From Solobacterium sp. (lineage in GTDB: Bacteria; Bacillota_I; Bacilli_A; Erysipelotrichales; Erysipelotrichaceae), in NCBI GenBank assembly GCA_017432325.1, contig JAFRJJ010000069.1:1-64000 (forward strand): a stretch of DNA of 64,000 nt. The letters are read 5' to 3'. Positions 8,070 through 16,494 of the stretch are shown one piece after another. The notes under the pieces were generated by a model. It worked only from the letters and a program-made list of their open reading frames with translations. It was not told the origin of the DNA and made no database searches. A program made the translations under genes and the position numbers. Numbering within the stretch: position 1 is the first letter of the stretch; every line of letters begins with the position of its first letter.

Positions 8070-8097
8070 GTACATCCCCGGGGATGTGCTTTTTTTC
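8070..8097 (+). terminator. Terminator after tyrS
   Basis: ACATCC and GGATGT pair around CCGG and are followed by GCTTTTTTT. Confidence 0.85.
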
Positions 8098-8182
8098 AGG
8101 CATGATCAAAAATACGGATATGTATGCTGAATCTGTTCCGTCAGAAAGTGACAGCCATGTTATAATCACATGGAGGTATTTT

Positions 8183-8782
8183 ATGCGAAGATTACTGATT
8201 TGTCTTTTTTCATTTGCATTGATACTGTCCGGATGCGTGATCCGCAGGAATGACAGTGGGACAGCGGCACAGACCGCATATGAAGGATATTATAAGGCGA
8301 TCGAAGATAATGAACGCTTCATCGGAAGATCCCTTTACTATACGATCAGCGCACAGATGAGCAATATGCCTGACGGAACACACCGTTACTACGTATTTCT
8401 CGATAACGCGCAGGTTTCCATGTACGATGTCACAATGATGGCAGTTGAGAACGATGTTCCTTTTGAAGATTCGAAGAAAATGATGCCGAGCGTAGGCATC
8501 TTCGATTCAAGGGATTACAGTCTGATCCCTTATCAGGCAAACGCTGATGCCGGCTATGTGAAAGGCCTTGTGCTCGGCGGCGAATGCGAGGAGAAGGAAG
8601 TCAAGCTGAAGCTGATGGTCGAATGGAAAGACAGAAACCGTGAGAGAGTTACACGTGAATATATATCAATGGTACTGACAACAGACGGATTTATTTATCC
8701 CAGCGAACTGCTCGTAGAACCGGTACCGGAGAGCACTGCTGAACCTTCAGCACTGCCTGAGGAGGGAACCGATGAGCACTGA
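8183..8782 (+). CDS. Putative lipoprotein of unknown function
   Basis: A 199-residue protein with a lipoprotein signal peptide ending in the lipobox LSGC, so the mature protein would be lipid-anchored outside the cell. The remainder is a mixed alpha/beta domain with no motif I recognise and a Pro/Glu-rich tail. TGGAGG lies seven bases before the ATG, and an extended -10 (TGtTATAAT, -10 at 8161-8166) just upstream could be its promoter. Its end overlaps the flippase gene by 11 bases, so a role coupled to envelope assembly is possible but unproven. Confidence 0.8.
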   Translation: MRRLLICLFSFALILSGCVIRRNDSGTAAQTAYEGYYKAIEDNERFIGRSLYYTISAQMSNMPDGTHRYYVFLDNAQVSMYDVTMMAVENDVPFEDSKKMMPSVGIFDSRDYSLIPYQANADAGYVKGLVLGGECEEKEVKLKLMVEWKDRNRERVTREYISMVLTTDGFIYPSELLVEPVPESTAEPSALPEEGTDEH

Positions 8783-10415
8783 AACATCTTCAAGAGTGAA
8801 ACAGTCATTTCTGGCCGGATCATTGACAAGTTCCGCAGGCGTATTCCTGGCAAAGGCGATCGGTTTGTTCTATGTCATTCCTTTTACCGCGCTTGCCGGT
8901 GAAAAGAACATGATCTTTTATTCTGCGCCTTATACATACTACAATGTTCTGCTGCAGATCAGTTCTGCCGGTCTGCCGTATGCGATCGCTGCGATCGTTG
9001 CGAAATATGTTACCCGCAATGACTATAAAACGGTCATGCTGATCAGAAGGCTGTCCACAGCGATCCTGAGCGTATCGGGCTTCCTGATGGCGATGGTATT
9101 CATCCTCATCTCCAAGCCTCTAGCAACAGCCATCCTGGGCTCACAGGCCACCGGTCTGGACATCTCCCAGATGCGCACCTGCTTTATGATCCTGGCCATC
9201 GCGCTGTTCCTTGTACCGATCCTGTATTCCTACAGAGGATTCTACCAGGGCATGAAGGAACTGCGTGTTTATGCGGATTCACAGGTGCTTGAACAGGTCG
9301 CCAGAGTTGCCGCGCTGCTGGGACTCGGATATGTGACTGTCAGGATCCTCCGCTTCAACAGTATCTGGGCTGTGTACATGGCGATCCTCGCGACATCGAT
9401 CGGTGCGTTATGCGCGATCCTGTTCTACAGCCGGTTCGACAGACGCCATATCGGTGCGATCGCAAGAACTGCGCGTGCGCAGGAAACACCTGCGGTCAGA
9501 AGGAACGATATCCTCAAGGAACTGTTCGCATTCGGTCTGCCGTATCTGTTTGCGGCGATCCTCGGCAATTCCCAGACACTCATCAATACGAATTTCTTTG
9601 TGCCGACCATGACAAAGCTCGGCATGCAGTATGATACAGCGACACTGATCTACGGCATTATCGAAGTCCAGTGCGATAAGCTGACTTCTATTCCGCAGGT
9701 GCTTGGCGCGGGATTCTCCGTCGGTATCGTCCCATATATGACGACAGCCCTGGAGACCAGAAACATGAAGGATCTGCGCCGTTATGTGCGTGAGTGCCTC
9801 GATACAGTGCTTTACATCGGTGTGCCGATCTGCTTCTGTCTCTGTGTACTGTCACGTCCGATCTACTGCGTCATGTATGGAAATGCCAATCTCGATTATG
9901 GTGCGCAGGCATTGTCCTATGCAGCACTGCTTGCAATCGTGACCACGATCACTCCGGTATGCAGTTCCATGATGATGACGCTTCATCTGAGAAAAGAAAG
10001 CATCTTCTATCTACTGATCGGCTTTGTCGTCAAGTGCGCGACATTCTATCCTGTGATCCGCATGATCGGTTATCCCGGCGCGATCATCTCCAGCGTGCTC
10101 TGCAGCTGTACGATCATTTACCTGTGTCTGGGCAAGATCAAGAACAGATACGGCGCGACATACGGACAGACTGTGGTCAGGCTCTTCAAGATGATCCTCG
10201 GATGCATGGCCATGAACGGCGTATTTGCCCTCATCGAACTGGCAGGCTTTACGTTCAATACAGCGTCCAGACTGGTATGTCTCGGACAGCTTGCGCTTGT
10301 CGGAATTGCCGGCATGATCGTTTATATTTCTGTTACCGCCGCAATGAAAGTACCGCAGGCTGTATTCCATAAGTCCATGAAGCAGCTGATCGGCGGTGTC
10401 TTCCGCAGGAGATAA
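8772..10415 (+). CDS. MurJ/SpoVB/YtgP-type lipid flippase
   Basis: A 547-residue integral membrane protein with about 14 hydrophobic segments, of the MOP exporter superfamily (polysaccharide transporter branch containing SpoVB and YtgP). The N-terminal sequence (QSFLAGSLTSSAGVFLAKAIGLFY) is typical of the YtgP/MurJ branch, which moves lipid II across the membrane for peptidoglycan synthesis. The substrate is inferred from family, not seen in sequence. Translation is probably coupled to the upstream lipoprotein (11-bp overlap), and five bases separate it from the pseudouridine synthase gene. Confidence 0.88.
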   Translation: MSTETSSRVKQSFLAGSLTSSAGVFLAKAIGLFYVIPFTALAGEKNMIFYSAPYTYYNVLLQISSAGLPYAIAAIVAKYVTRNDYKTVMLIRRLSTAILSVSGFLMAMVFILISKPLATAILGSQATGLDISQMRTCFMILAIALFLVPILYSYRGFYQGMKELRVYADSQVLEQVARVAALLGLGYVTVRILRFNSIWAVYMAILATSIGALCAILFYSRFDRRHIGAIARTARAQETPAVRRNDILKELFAFGLPYLFAAILGNSQTLINTNFFVPTMTKLGMQYDTATLIYGIIEVQCDKLTSIPQVLGAGFSVGIVPYMTTALETRNMKDLRRYVRECLDTVLYIGVPICFCLCVLSRPIYCVMYGNANLDYGAQALSYAALLAIVTTITPVCSSMMMTLHLRKESIFYLLIGFVVKCATFYPVIRMIGYPGAIISSVLCSCTIIYLCLGKIKNRYGATYGQTVVRLFKMILGCMAMNGVFALIELAGFTFNTASRLVCLGQLALVGIAGMIVYISVTAAMKVPQAVFHKSMKQLIGGVFRRR

Positions 10416-10420
10416 GCTAC

Positions 10421-11131
10421 ATGAGGCTTGATAAACTGCTTGCGGACTCCGGATTCGGAAGCAGGAATGATGTGAAAAAACTGATGAAGGACAAACTCGT
10501 CAGCGTCAACGGACAGATCGTGACCAATCCGGGATATAAAGCGGATGAGGAACATGATGTTATCACGGTGGACGGAGAGAGAGTCCGCTACCGCAGATAC
10601 GCGTATTTCCTGCTGAACAAACCGAAGGGCTATGTCAGTTCTACAGATGATCCGGATTCTGTCCTGTATCTGATCCATGAACCGGACAGAAACCTGTTTC
10701 CCTGCGGACGTCTCGACAAGGACACGACAGGCCTGCTCCTGATCACCAATGACGGTGATCTTGCGCATGAACTGCTTTCTCCGAAGCATCATGTGGAAAA
10801 GGAATACGCGGTCACATTAAAAGATCCTCTTGCTGAAGAGGACCTTGAACGGTTCAAAGAAGGGATCATCCTTGAAGATGGAGAGAGATGCAGACCTGCG
10901 TCATATACGATCGAAGATGACCATCACTGCCGTCTTGTCATCAAGGAAGGGAAGTATCATCAGATCAAACGGATGTTCCAGGCGATCGATAACGAAGTTA
11001 TTGGACTGGAACGCATCCGTATGAAGGACCTTGTCCTGGATGCAGACCTGCCTTCAGGCAGTTACCGTGAACTGACGGATGAAGAAGTCAGCAGTCTCAG
11101 AAGACGTGATCCGGGATCTGAGGAGGTGTGA
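10421..11131 (+). CDS. RsuA/RluB-family pseudouridine synthase
   Basis: A 236-residue enzyme that isomerises a uridine in rRNA to pseudouridine. It has an N-terminal S4 RNA-binding domain (MRLDKLLADSGFGSRND) and the catalytic motif GRLDKDTTGLLL with the active Asp, as in RsuA (16S position 516 in E. coli). Which uridine it modifies cannot be told from sequence. The last 35 bases overlap the 3' end of the converging ispH gene, and no terminator is visible between the two. Confidence 0.9.
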   Translation: MRLDKLLADSGFGSRNDVKKLMKDKLVSVNGQIVTNPGYKADEEHDVITVDGERVRYRRYAYFLLNKPKGYVSSTDDPDSVLYLIHEPDRNLFPCGRLDKDTTGLLLITNDGDLAHELLSPKHHVEKEYAVTLKDPLAEEDLERFKEGIILEDGERCRPASYTIEDDHHCRLVIKEGKYHQIKRMFQAIDNEVIGLERIRMKDLVLDADLPSGSYRELTDEEVSSLRRRDPGSEEV

Positions 11132-12002
11132 ATTCACCGGTCTCTGCATAGGACTGCAGAAATGAAATTACCTGGGATGTCAGTATCGTAGGCGTGGATG
11201 ACCCCGCGGTCACCGCTACGGTATCGGCATCCTTTATCATTTCTTCCTTCAGGTCCATGCAGGTCTCTGCCATATAGACATGTTTGATACCGGAAGAAAG
11301 ACCGATCTGCTTCAGCTGGTTCGTATTGTTGGAGTGGGGATCACCGACAACGATCAGGACATCGGTGTCCTTCAGGTCCATGACGGCTGTCTGGCGGATC
11401 CTTGTGGCTGCGCAGATCTCGGGAGCCGGAAGGGCATCGGGCCAGCGCTTCAGGCAGGCAGCCAGTATTTTCTCCGTATCCAGGATGCCGAGCGTCGTCT
11501 GATTTGTGATCATGATATGTTCCAGTGAATCAGGCAGCGCAGCAACATCCGACTCATTCGTCACCAGCCAGACACGGTCACTGAGACCGAGCGCGCCGTC
11601 TGCTTCAGGATGGCCTTTTTTGCCGATATAGATCACGTCGCCTTTCCTGCAGTGTTCTTTGATCAGGTCGTGGGTCTTCAGGACATCCGGACAGGTTGCG
11701 TCGATCGTGATCAGACCTTTCCGTTCCGCTTTTTCCCTGACGGCATCGCTGACGCCGTGGGCAGTGAAGATCACGACGCCTTCATCGATCATATCAAGCA
11801 GTTCCAGTCTGGTTTTATGGGAATCCTCAACAAAGCGGATGCCGAGGGCTTCACATTCCCTGACAACATATTTATTGTGAACGATCATTCCGAGCATGCA
11901 TACCGGCATGCCCTTATACTGCTCGGCTGTCTCCCTGGCGATCCTGATCGCCCTGACTACGCCCTGACAGTATCCTCTCGGTACGACAGGTATGATTTTC
12001 AT
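11097..12002 (-). CDS. ispH: 4-hydroxy-3-methylbut-2-enyl diphosphate reductase
   Basis: A 301-residue iron-sulfur enzyme for the last step of the MEP (non-mevalonate) isoprenoid pathway, making IPP and DMAPP. The three conserved cluster cysteines are visible: C12 (YCQGV), C104 (DATCPD) and C197 (EICAAT), with the AHG motif (81-83) and TNQTTL (166-171). A GAGGAGG precedes the start. The partner gene ispG is 4.5 kb away. The gene is divergent from cshB and converges on the pseudouridine synthase with a 35-bp overlap. The order ispH-cshB-nfo is also found in Bacillus. Confidence 0.95.
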   Translation of the reverse strand: MKIIPVVPRGYCQGVVRAIRIARETAEQYKGMPVCMLGMIVHNKYVVRECEALGIRFVEDSHKTRLELLDMIDEGVVIFTAHGVSDAVREKAERKGLITIDATCPDVLKTHDLIKEHCRKGDVIYIGKKGHPEADGALGLSDRVWLVTNESDVAALPDSLEHIMITNQTTLGILDTEKILAACLKRWPDALPAPEICAATRIRQTAVMDLKDTDVLIVVGDPHSNNTNQLKQIGLSSGIKHVYMAETCMDLKEEMIKDADTVAVTAGSSTPTILTSQVISFLQSYAETGEFTPPQIPDHVF

Positions 12003-12016
12003 TCAGGCTCCTCCTC

Positions 12017-12044
12017 TTCACAAAACGAAAAAAACCGATATAAT
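12017..12044 (+). promoter_or_regulatory. Candidate promoter of cshB
   Basis: TTCACA (12017-12022) and TATAAT (12039-12044) with a 16-base spacer in the divergent ispH/cshB region. Confidence 0.5.
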
Positions 12045-12135
12045 TTGGCTGTCATCCGCTGAGCGGATCCAACATGTTTTATTGTACTCTGAACTGCGTC
12101 TGTTTGGAAAGTCAGAGGAACATGAGGAGGTACCA

Positions 12136-13506
12136 ATGAAGAAATTTGAAGATTTTAATATGAAGAGCAGCACGATGGATTTTATCCGTCTCAATGGTTT
12201 TACCGAACCGACACCGATCCAGCAGGAAGTCATACCGGCATTCCTGCGCGGTAAGGATATCATCGGTCTCTCCAAAACGGGTACAGGAAAAACACATGCG
12301 TTCCTGATTCCTCTGATGGAAAAGATCGATCCGTCACTGGATCAGTGCCAGGCAGTCATTACTGCTCCGACCAGGGAACTGGCTGCCCAGATCTATGAGA
12401 AGGCAAGGATGATGCAGGAGATCGATCCTCAGATCCGTGTCCGTCTGTTCATCGGCGGGCAGGACCGTGACCGTGAGATCCAGCAGCTGTCTGTCACCCA
12501 GCCGCATATCGCGATCGGTACGCCGGGCAGGATCAAGGATATGTTCCTGAATGCCGGAGCGCTCCGTATTGAAGAAACACCTGTGCTGATCGTTGATGAA
12601 GCTGATATGACGCTGGAATACGGGTTCCTTGACGAGATCGATGCGTTTGCCGGAAGGATGAGAGAGGATCTCGAAATGCTGGCATTCTCGGCAACGATGC
12701 CCGATCAGCTGAAGCCGTTCCTGAAGAAATACATGCATCATCCCATTACATTTACGATCGAAGATGATGAGGACTTTAATCCCCGCATCCGTCATATCCT
12801 CGTACCGTGCTATCATCACACATACGTTGAGACGATCCGTTCCATTATGCCGGGTTTTAATCCGTATGTCTGCCTGATCTTCGCAAACACAAGGGAAATG
12901 GCAGCCCAGATCGCGGAAGGACTGCGTGCTGAGGGTGTCGAAGTGACGGAACTGCACGGCGACCTGGAAAGCAGAAAGCGCAAGCAGGCTATGAAGGAGA
13001 TCGCCGACAGCAGATATACATATGTCGTATGTACGGACCTGGCTGCCAGAGGCATCGATATCCCGACCGTGACGCATGTTATTTCATGCGGATTCCCCAG
13101 TGACCTGGAATACTATATCCACCGTGCGGGACGTACGGGAAGGGCAGGCTCCGACGGTATCTGCTATGCGCTGTACCAGGAATCCGACGATCAGGCGATC
13201 CGTTCCCTGATGAAGCGCGGTGTCCGCTTTGAGCACAGCCGTTATCATAATGACGAGTGGACAAAGCTGCGTCCTTACGGACAGAAGTTCCAAAAGCAGG
13301 AAGATGAGCTGTCCAAACAGATCTCCAAGATGATGACAAAGAAGAATACCAAGGTAAAGCCCGGGTATAAGAAGAAGCGTCAGGCAGCGATCGAAAAACT
13401 GCAGCGCCAGAAGAAGCGCGAGCTGATCCGTGCCAAGATCAAAGAAGAGAAGAAGGCAAGATACCGCCAGGCCCAGAGAGAAAAGAACGCCGGGGATTCC
13501 GAATGA
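12136..13506 (+). CDS. cshB: CshB-type DEAD-box RNA helicase
   Basis: A 456-residue ATP-dependent RNA helicase. Motifs in order: Q motif region (FTEPTPIQQ), motif I SKTGTGKT (46-53), PTRELAAQ, GTPGR, motif II DEAD (154-157), motif III SAT (185-187) and motif VI HRAGRTGR (329-336). The C-terminal ~65 residues are strongly basic and probably bind RNA. Similarity and the neighbouring ispH and nfo genes match Bacillus CshB, which acts in cold growth and RNA metabolism. The ATG at 12136 is chosen because GAGGAGG precedes it; upstream in-frame sequence lies within the promoter region. The stop overlaps the nfo start (ATGA). Confidence 0.93.
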   Translation: MKKFEDFNMKSSTMDFIRLNGFTEPTPIQQEVIPAFLRGKDIIGLSKTGTGKTHAFLIPLMEKIDPSLDQCQAVITAPTRELAAQIYEKARMMQEIDPQIRVRLFIGGQDRDREIQQLSVTQPHIAIGTPGRIKDMFLNAGALRIEETPVLIVDEADMTLEYGFLDEIDAFAGRMREDLEMLAFSATMPDQLKPFLKKYMHHPITFTIEDDEDFNPRIRHILVPCYHHTYVETIRSIMPGFNPYVCLIFANTREMAAQIAEGLRAEGVEVTELHGDLESRKRKQAMKEIADSRYTYVVCTDLAARGIDIPTVTHVISCGFPSDLEYYIHRAGRTGRAGSDGICYALYQESDDQAIRSLMKRGVRFEHSRYHNDEWTKLRPYGQKFQKQEDELSKQISKMMTKKNTKVKPGYKKKRQAAIEKLQRQKKRELIRAKIKEEKKARYRQAQREKNAGDSE

Positions 13507-14384
13507 TCATCGGCTGCCATGTAAAAATGACTGCCCCGGAATATCTGGAGGGCAGCGTCAAAGAAGCGCTCGGTTATGATGCCAATGCGCTGATGCTGTA
13601 TACAGGAGCGCCGCAGAATACAAAACGCAGGCCTCTGGAAGACATGCGCATCAATGAAGCCAAGGAACTGATGCATCAGAACGGGATCCCGATGCAGCAT
13701 ATGATCATCCATGCGCCGTATCTGATCAATCCTGCCAATGCCGTCAGGCCTGAAGTGTTTGAACTGGCTGGGGAATTCCTGTATTCCGAAGTGATGAGGA
13801 CGCATGCCATCGGTGCATCCTATATCGTCCTTCATCCGGGAAGCTTTACGACGACAGACATACCGACAGGCATCGATACTGTCGTCAGATGTCTGAATGG
13901 TCTGCCCGAACTGCCGGAGAGTATCATGATCTGCCTGGAAACGATGGCAGGCAAGGGCAGTGAGCTTGGCAGGACATTTGAAGAACTTGCGGCAATCCTG
14001 GAACGCCTGGATCATCCGGAGCATTACGGGGTCTGTCTGGATACATGTCATATCAATGACGCAGGCTACGATGTCAATGATTTTGACGGAGTGCTTGATG
14101 AGTTTGACCGTATCCTTTCCCTGGAAAGGCTGCGTGTGATCCATCTCAATGATTCAAAGAATATCCGCGGAGCACGGAAAGACAGGCATGCGAATATCGG
14201 TCTTGGAACGATCGGCTTCGACACACTGCGCAGGATCACTATGAATCCCCGTACCGCAAAGATCGCCAAAATACTGGAAACACCTTATATCGGGGGAGAG
14301 CCTCCTTATGCAAAGGAGATCGCCATGCTGAGGAAGGGTGTTTACGAAGAAGGCTGGCAGGAACATCTGACAGTGTCTGAATAA
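13503..14384 (+). CDS. nfo: Endonuclease IV
   Basis: A 293-residue AP endonuclease that cuts DNA 5' to abasic sites in base excision repair. It has the TIM-barrel family pattern with all expected zinc ligands visible: H70, H111, E146, D180, H183, H214, D227, H229 and E259. It overlaps the cshB stop by four bases and is followed by a terminator that begins within its last codons. Confidence 0.95.
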   Translation: MIIGCHVKMTAPEYLEGSVKEALGYDANALMLYTGAPQNTKRRPLEDMRINEAKELMHQNGIPMQHMIIHAPYLINPANAVRPEVFELAGEFLYSEVMRTHAIGASYIVLHPGSFTTTDIPTGIDTVVRCLNGLPELPESIMICLETMAGKGSELGRTFEELAAILERLDHPEHYGVCLDTCHINDAGYDVNDFDGVLDEFDRILSLERLRVIHLNDSKNIRGARKDRHANIGLGTIGFDTLRRITMNPRTAKIAKILETPYIGGEPPYAKEIAMLRKGVYEEGWQEHLTVSE

Positions 14385-14397
14385 GGCACTGTTTTTT
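14370..14397 (+). terminator. Terminator after nfo
   Basis: ACAGTG (14370-14375) and CACTGT pair and are followed by TTTTT. The left arm lies inside the end of nfo. Confidence 0.75.
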
Positions 14398-14437
14398 GTA
14401 TGTAAGAATGCAGAGGACAGGATAAAGGATGTTCCTG

Positions 14438-14466
14438 TTGGCATGTACCGCAATATACGTTATGCT
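14438..14466 (+). promoter_or_regulatory. Candidate promoter of the rubredoxin/rubrerythrin operon
   Basis: TTGGCA (14438-14443) and TATGCT (14461-14466) with a 17-base spacer, about 115 bases before the first gene. I see no clear PerR-type operator. Confidence 0.5.
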
Positions 14467-14585
14467 TAAGTCAGAAACCTGCATCAGACAGACATCATCG
14501 GACTGAAACCGGTAACTCCATTGTTATCTGATTTTGTGGTTGTCAGGAGAGTTCTGTCCGCATGTTTCAGAAGGAGGAAACGCGT

Positions 14586-15239
14586 ATGCGCTACATTTGT
14601 CTGGTCTGCGGCTATGTCTATGACGAAGCCGTGGAAAAGGCTTTGTTCGGCACACTTCCCGATGACTGGAAATGTCCGCTCTGCGGGGCGGCACGGTCTG
14701 ATTTCCGGCCGGAGAAACAGCAGGAGCCTGCCGAAGCAAATACATCCGTACCGCTGTCATCCTCTTATGACGAGGATACCGATCAACCGTATTCTCCCGG
14801 TCAGCTTTCCGCAATATGCTCGAATCTCGCGCGCGGATGCGAGAAGCAGTACAAACAGGAGGAAGCTGCGCTTTTCAGGGAATTATCCGATTATTTCCGT
14901 TCTGCAGTACCGGCCGCACCGAATGCCGGTGTACAGATGATCGCCGGGATCCTGCAGGATGATATTGAACGTTATGCCTCTGTCAGGGCAGCCGCTGTCA
15001 GTGAGAATGACCGCGGCGCGCAGCGTGTCTGTGTCTGGGGTGAGAAAGTTACCAGAGTACTGGCCAATACTGTCGGCAGATACCTAAGGGAAGGAGAAGC
15101 CATGCTGGAGGATACCGACATCTGGGTATGCACGGTCTGCGGATTCGTATGGGTCTCGGACCAGGCACCTGAAATGTGTCCTGTATGCAAGGTACCGTCC
15201 TGGAAGTTTGAAAAGATCGGAAGGAGCGCAGTCAGATGA
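14586..15239 (+). CDS. Double-rubredoxin protein with a central helical domain
   Basis: A 217-residue protein with an N-terminal rubredoxin (C5-x2-C8 and C30-x2-C33, with [11 protein letters not shown]) and a C-terminal rubrerythrin-type rubredoxin (C182-x2-C185 and C198-x2-C201). Between them lie ~130 helical residues that resemble a worn ferritin-like domain; I cannot assign a full set of di-iron ligands there. It probably shuttles electrons to peroxide-reducing partners in an anaerobe's oxygen defence. The ATG at 14586 has GGAGG eight bases upstream. Its stop overlaps the next start (ATGA), so both proteins are likely made together. Confidence 0.75.
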   Translation: MRYICLVCGYVYDEAVEKALFGTLPDDWKCPLCGAARSDFRPEKQQEPAEANTSVPLSSSYDEDTDQPYSPGQLSAICSNLARGCEKQYKQEEAALFRELSDYFRSAVPAAPNAGVQMIAGILQDDIERYASVRAAAVSENDRGAQRVCVWGEKVTRVLANTVGRYLREGEAMLEDTDIWVCTVCGFVWVSDQAPEMCPVCKVPSWKFEKIGRSAVR

Positions 15240-16423
15240 AAACAAAGGTTGCTGTAAGAAATCTGCGGCTCTGTACGAAAGACTGTCTGTGCCTGTATGT
15301 CTGTCCGACCGGTGCGTCGGATACGGAAAACAGCATCATCGATGTCAGCAGATGCATCGGCTGCGGCATGTGCGCAGATGCCTGCCCGAGTGCAGCTATC
15401 AGTATGGTGCCTCTGGAATATCCGCCCCAGCAGGCAAAAACAGAGACTGTCCGCAAGGCGCTGAACGCTATGGCCCAGAGCAAGGCAGACGCCGAAGCTG
15501 CCGCGCTGCAGATCGCGGAACAGACGGATCAGGAAGGCCTGAAACGGCTGATGAAAGCCGTTGCCATGTCCGAGCGCCTGATTGCCGAAGACATCATGCG
15601 CGAAGCAGGGTTTATGCTGCCGCAGAGCGGCAATACGCATGAACTGCTACAGGACATGATCAAACACCCGCCCGGCCCGCAGTTCCCTGCGGAAGCAGCA
15701 GAGAAACTCATCAAATCGATTCCATGCAATGAAACAGTGAAAGAAGGAGAATGCAAAATGACAAAATGGAAATGCTCGATCTGCGGTTATGAACACGAAG
15801 GGGATACACCTCCCGAGAAATGCCCTGTATGCAAACAGCCTGCATCAGTCTTCATCAAGGTTGAAGAGACACCTGAGCCGGTAAAGAAGAGCAGATATGC
15901 CGGTACAAAGACAGAACAGAACCTACGGGAAGCTTTTGCCGGTGAATCACAGGCAAGAAACAAATATACATATTACGCTTCCGTTGCGAAGAAGGCCGGC
16001 TTCGAACAGATCGCCGCGCTGTTCCTGCAGACAGCTGAGAATGAAAAAGAACATGCGAAGCTCTGGTTCAAAGCGCTGGGTGAACTCGGTGATACAGCCG
16101 AGAATCTGCTGCATGCGGCTGAAGGTGAACATGCCGAATGGACAGACATGTATGAGCGGATGGCAAAGGAAGCCGAAGGGGAAGGATTCCCCGAGCTGGC
16201 AGCCCAGTTTAGAGGTGTCGGCGCGATCGAAAAACTCCATGAGGAAAGATACCGTGCATTGCTGAAGAACATCGAACAGAAGGAAGTATTCAAAAAGAAT
16301 ACGGAAACTGTCTGGGAATGCCGGAACTGCGGCTATGTGACAGTCGGTCCGGAAGCTCCGGAAGTATGCCCTGTATGCAGTCATCCGCAGGCATATTTCG
16401 AAGTCAGAAAAGAAAATTACTGA
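15236..16423 (+). CDS. Ferredoxin-rubredoxin-rubrerythrin-rubredoxin fusion
   Basis: A 395-residue multidomain redox protein. Residues 1-60: ferredoxin-like domain with a canonical second cluster motif (C40, C43, C46, C50) and an unusual first one (C13-x3-C17-x-C19-x3-C23). Residues 70-165: helical linker. Residues 175-205: rubredoxin (C180, C183, C196, C199). Residues 222-350: ferritin-like di-iron domain with E237, E270-x2-H273, E298/E301 and E332-x2-H335. Residues 360-390: second rubredoxin (C362, C365, C378, C381). It should reduce hydrogen peroxide to water. An in-frame ATG at 15758 (Met175) has an excellent ribosome binding site, so the rubrerythrin part may also be made separately. Confidence 0.85.
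   Translation: MKTKVAVRNLRLCTKDCLCLYVCPTGASDTENSIIDVSRCIGCGMCADACPSAAISMVPLEYPPQQAKTETVRKALNAMAQSKADAEAAALQIAEQTDQEGLKRLMKAVAMSERLIAEDIMREAGFMLPQSGNTHELLQDMIKHPPGPQFPAEAAEKLIKSIPCNETVKEGECKMTKWKCSICGYEHEGDTPPEKCPVCKQPASVFIKVEETPEPVKKSRYAGTKTEQNLREAFAGESQARNKYTYYASVAKKAGFEQIAALFLQTAENEKEHAKLWFKALGELGDTAENLLHAAEGEHAEWTDMYERMAKEAEGEGFPELAAQFRGVGAIEKLHEERYRALLKNIEQKEVFKKNTETVWECRNCGYVTVGPEAPEVCPVCSHPQAYFEVRKENY
15744..15760 (+). promoter_or_regulatory. Internal ribosome binding site and start inside the rubrerythrin fusion
   Basis: AAGGAG (15744-15749) lies eight bases before an in-frame ATG (15758-15760). The protein from this start begins [10 protein letters not shown] and would be a complete 221-residue rubredoxin-rubrerythrin-rubredoxin. 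Whether it is used is not shown. Confidence 0.6.
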
Positions 16424-16430
16424 TACACTG

Positions 16431-16458
16431 AAGGTCCTTCCGGAAGGAAGGGCCTTTT
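16431..16458 (+). terminator. Terminator after the rubrerythrin operon
   Basis: AAGGTCCTT pairs with AAGGGCCTT (one G-T pair), followed by TTTTC. Confidence 0.75.
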
Positions 16459-16461
16459 CAT

Positions 16462-16488
16462 GAAAAAAACACGGAGCGTTGTCCGTGT
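16462..16488 (-). terminator. Terminator after ispG
   Basis: On the minus strand ACACGGA pairs with TCCGTGT and is followed by a T-run, directly after the ispG stop. Confidence 0.85.
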
Positions 16489-16494
16489 TTGCAA

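Noticed and set aside
12334-13077. Reverse open frame opposite cshB
   Set aside because: The forward strand encodes all helicase motifs here. The reverse product has no domain.
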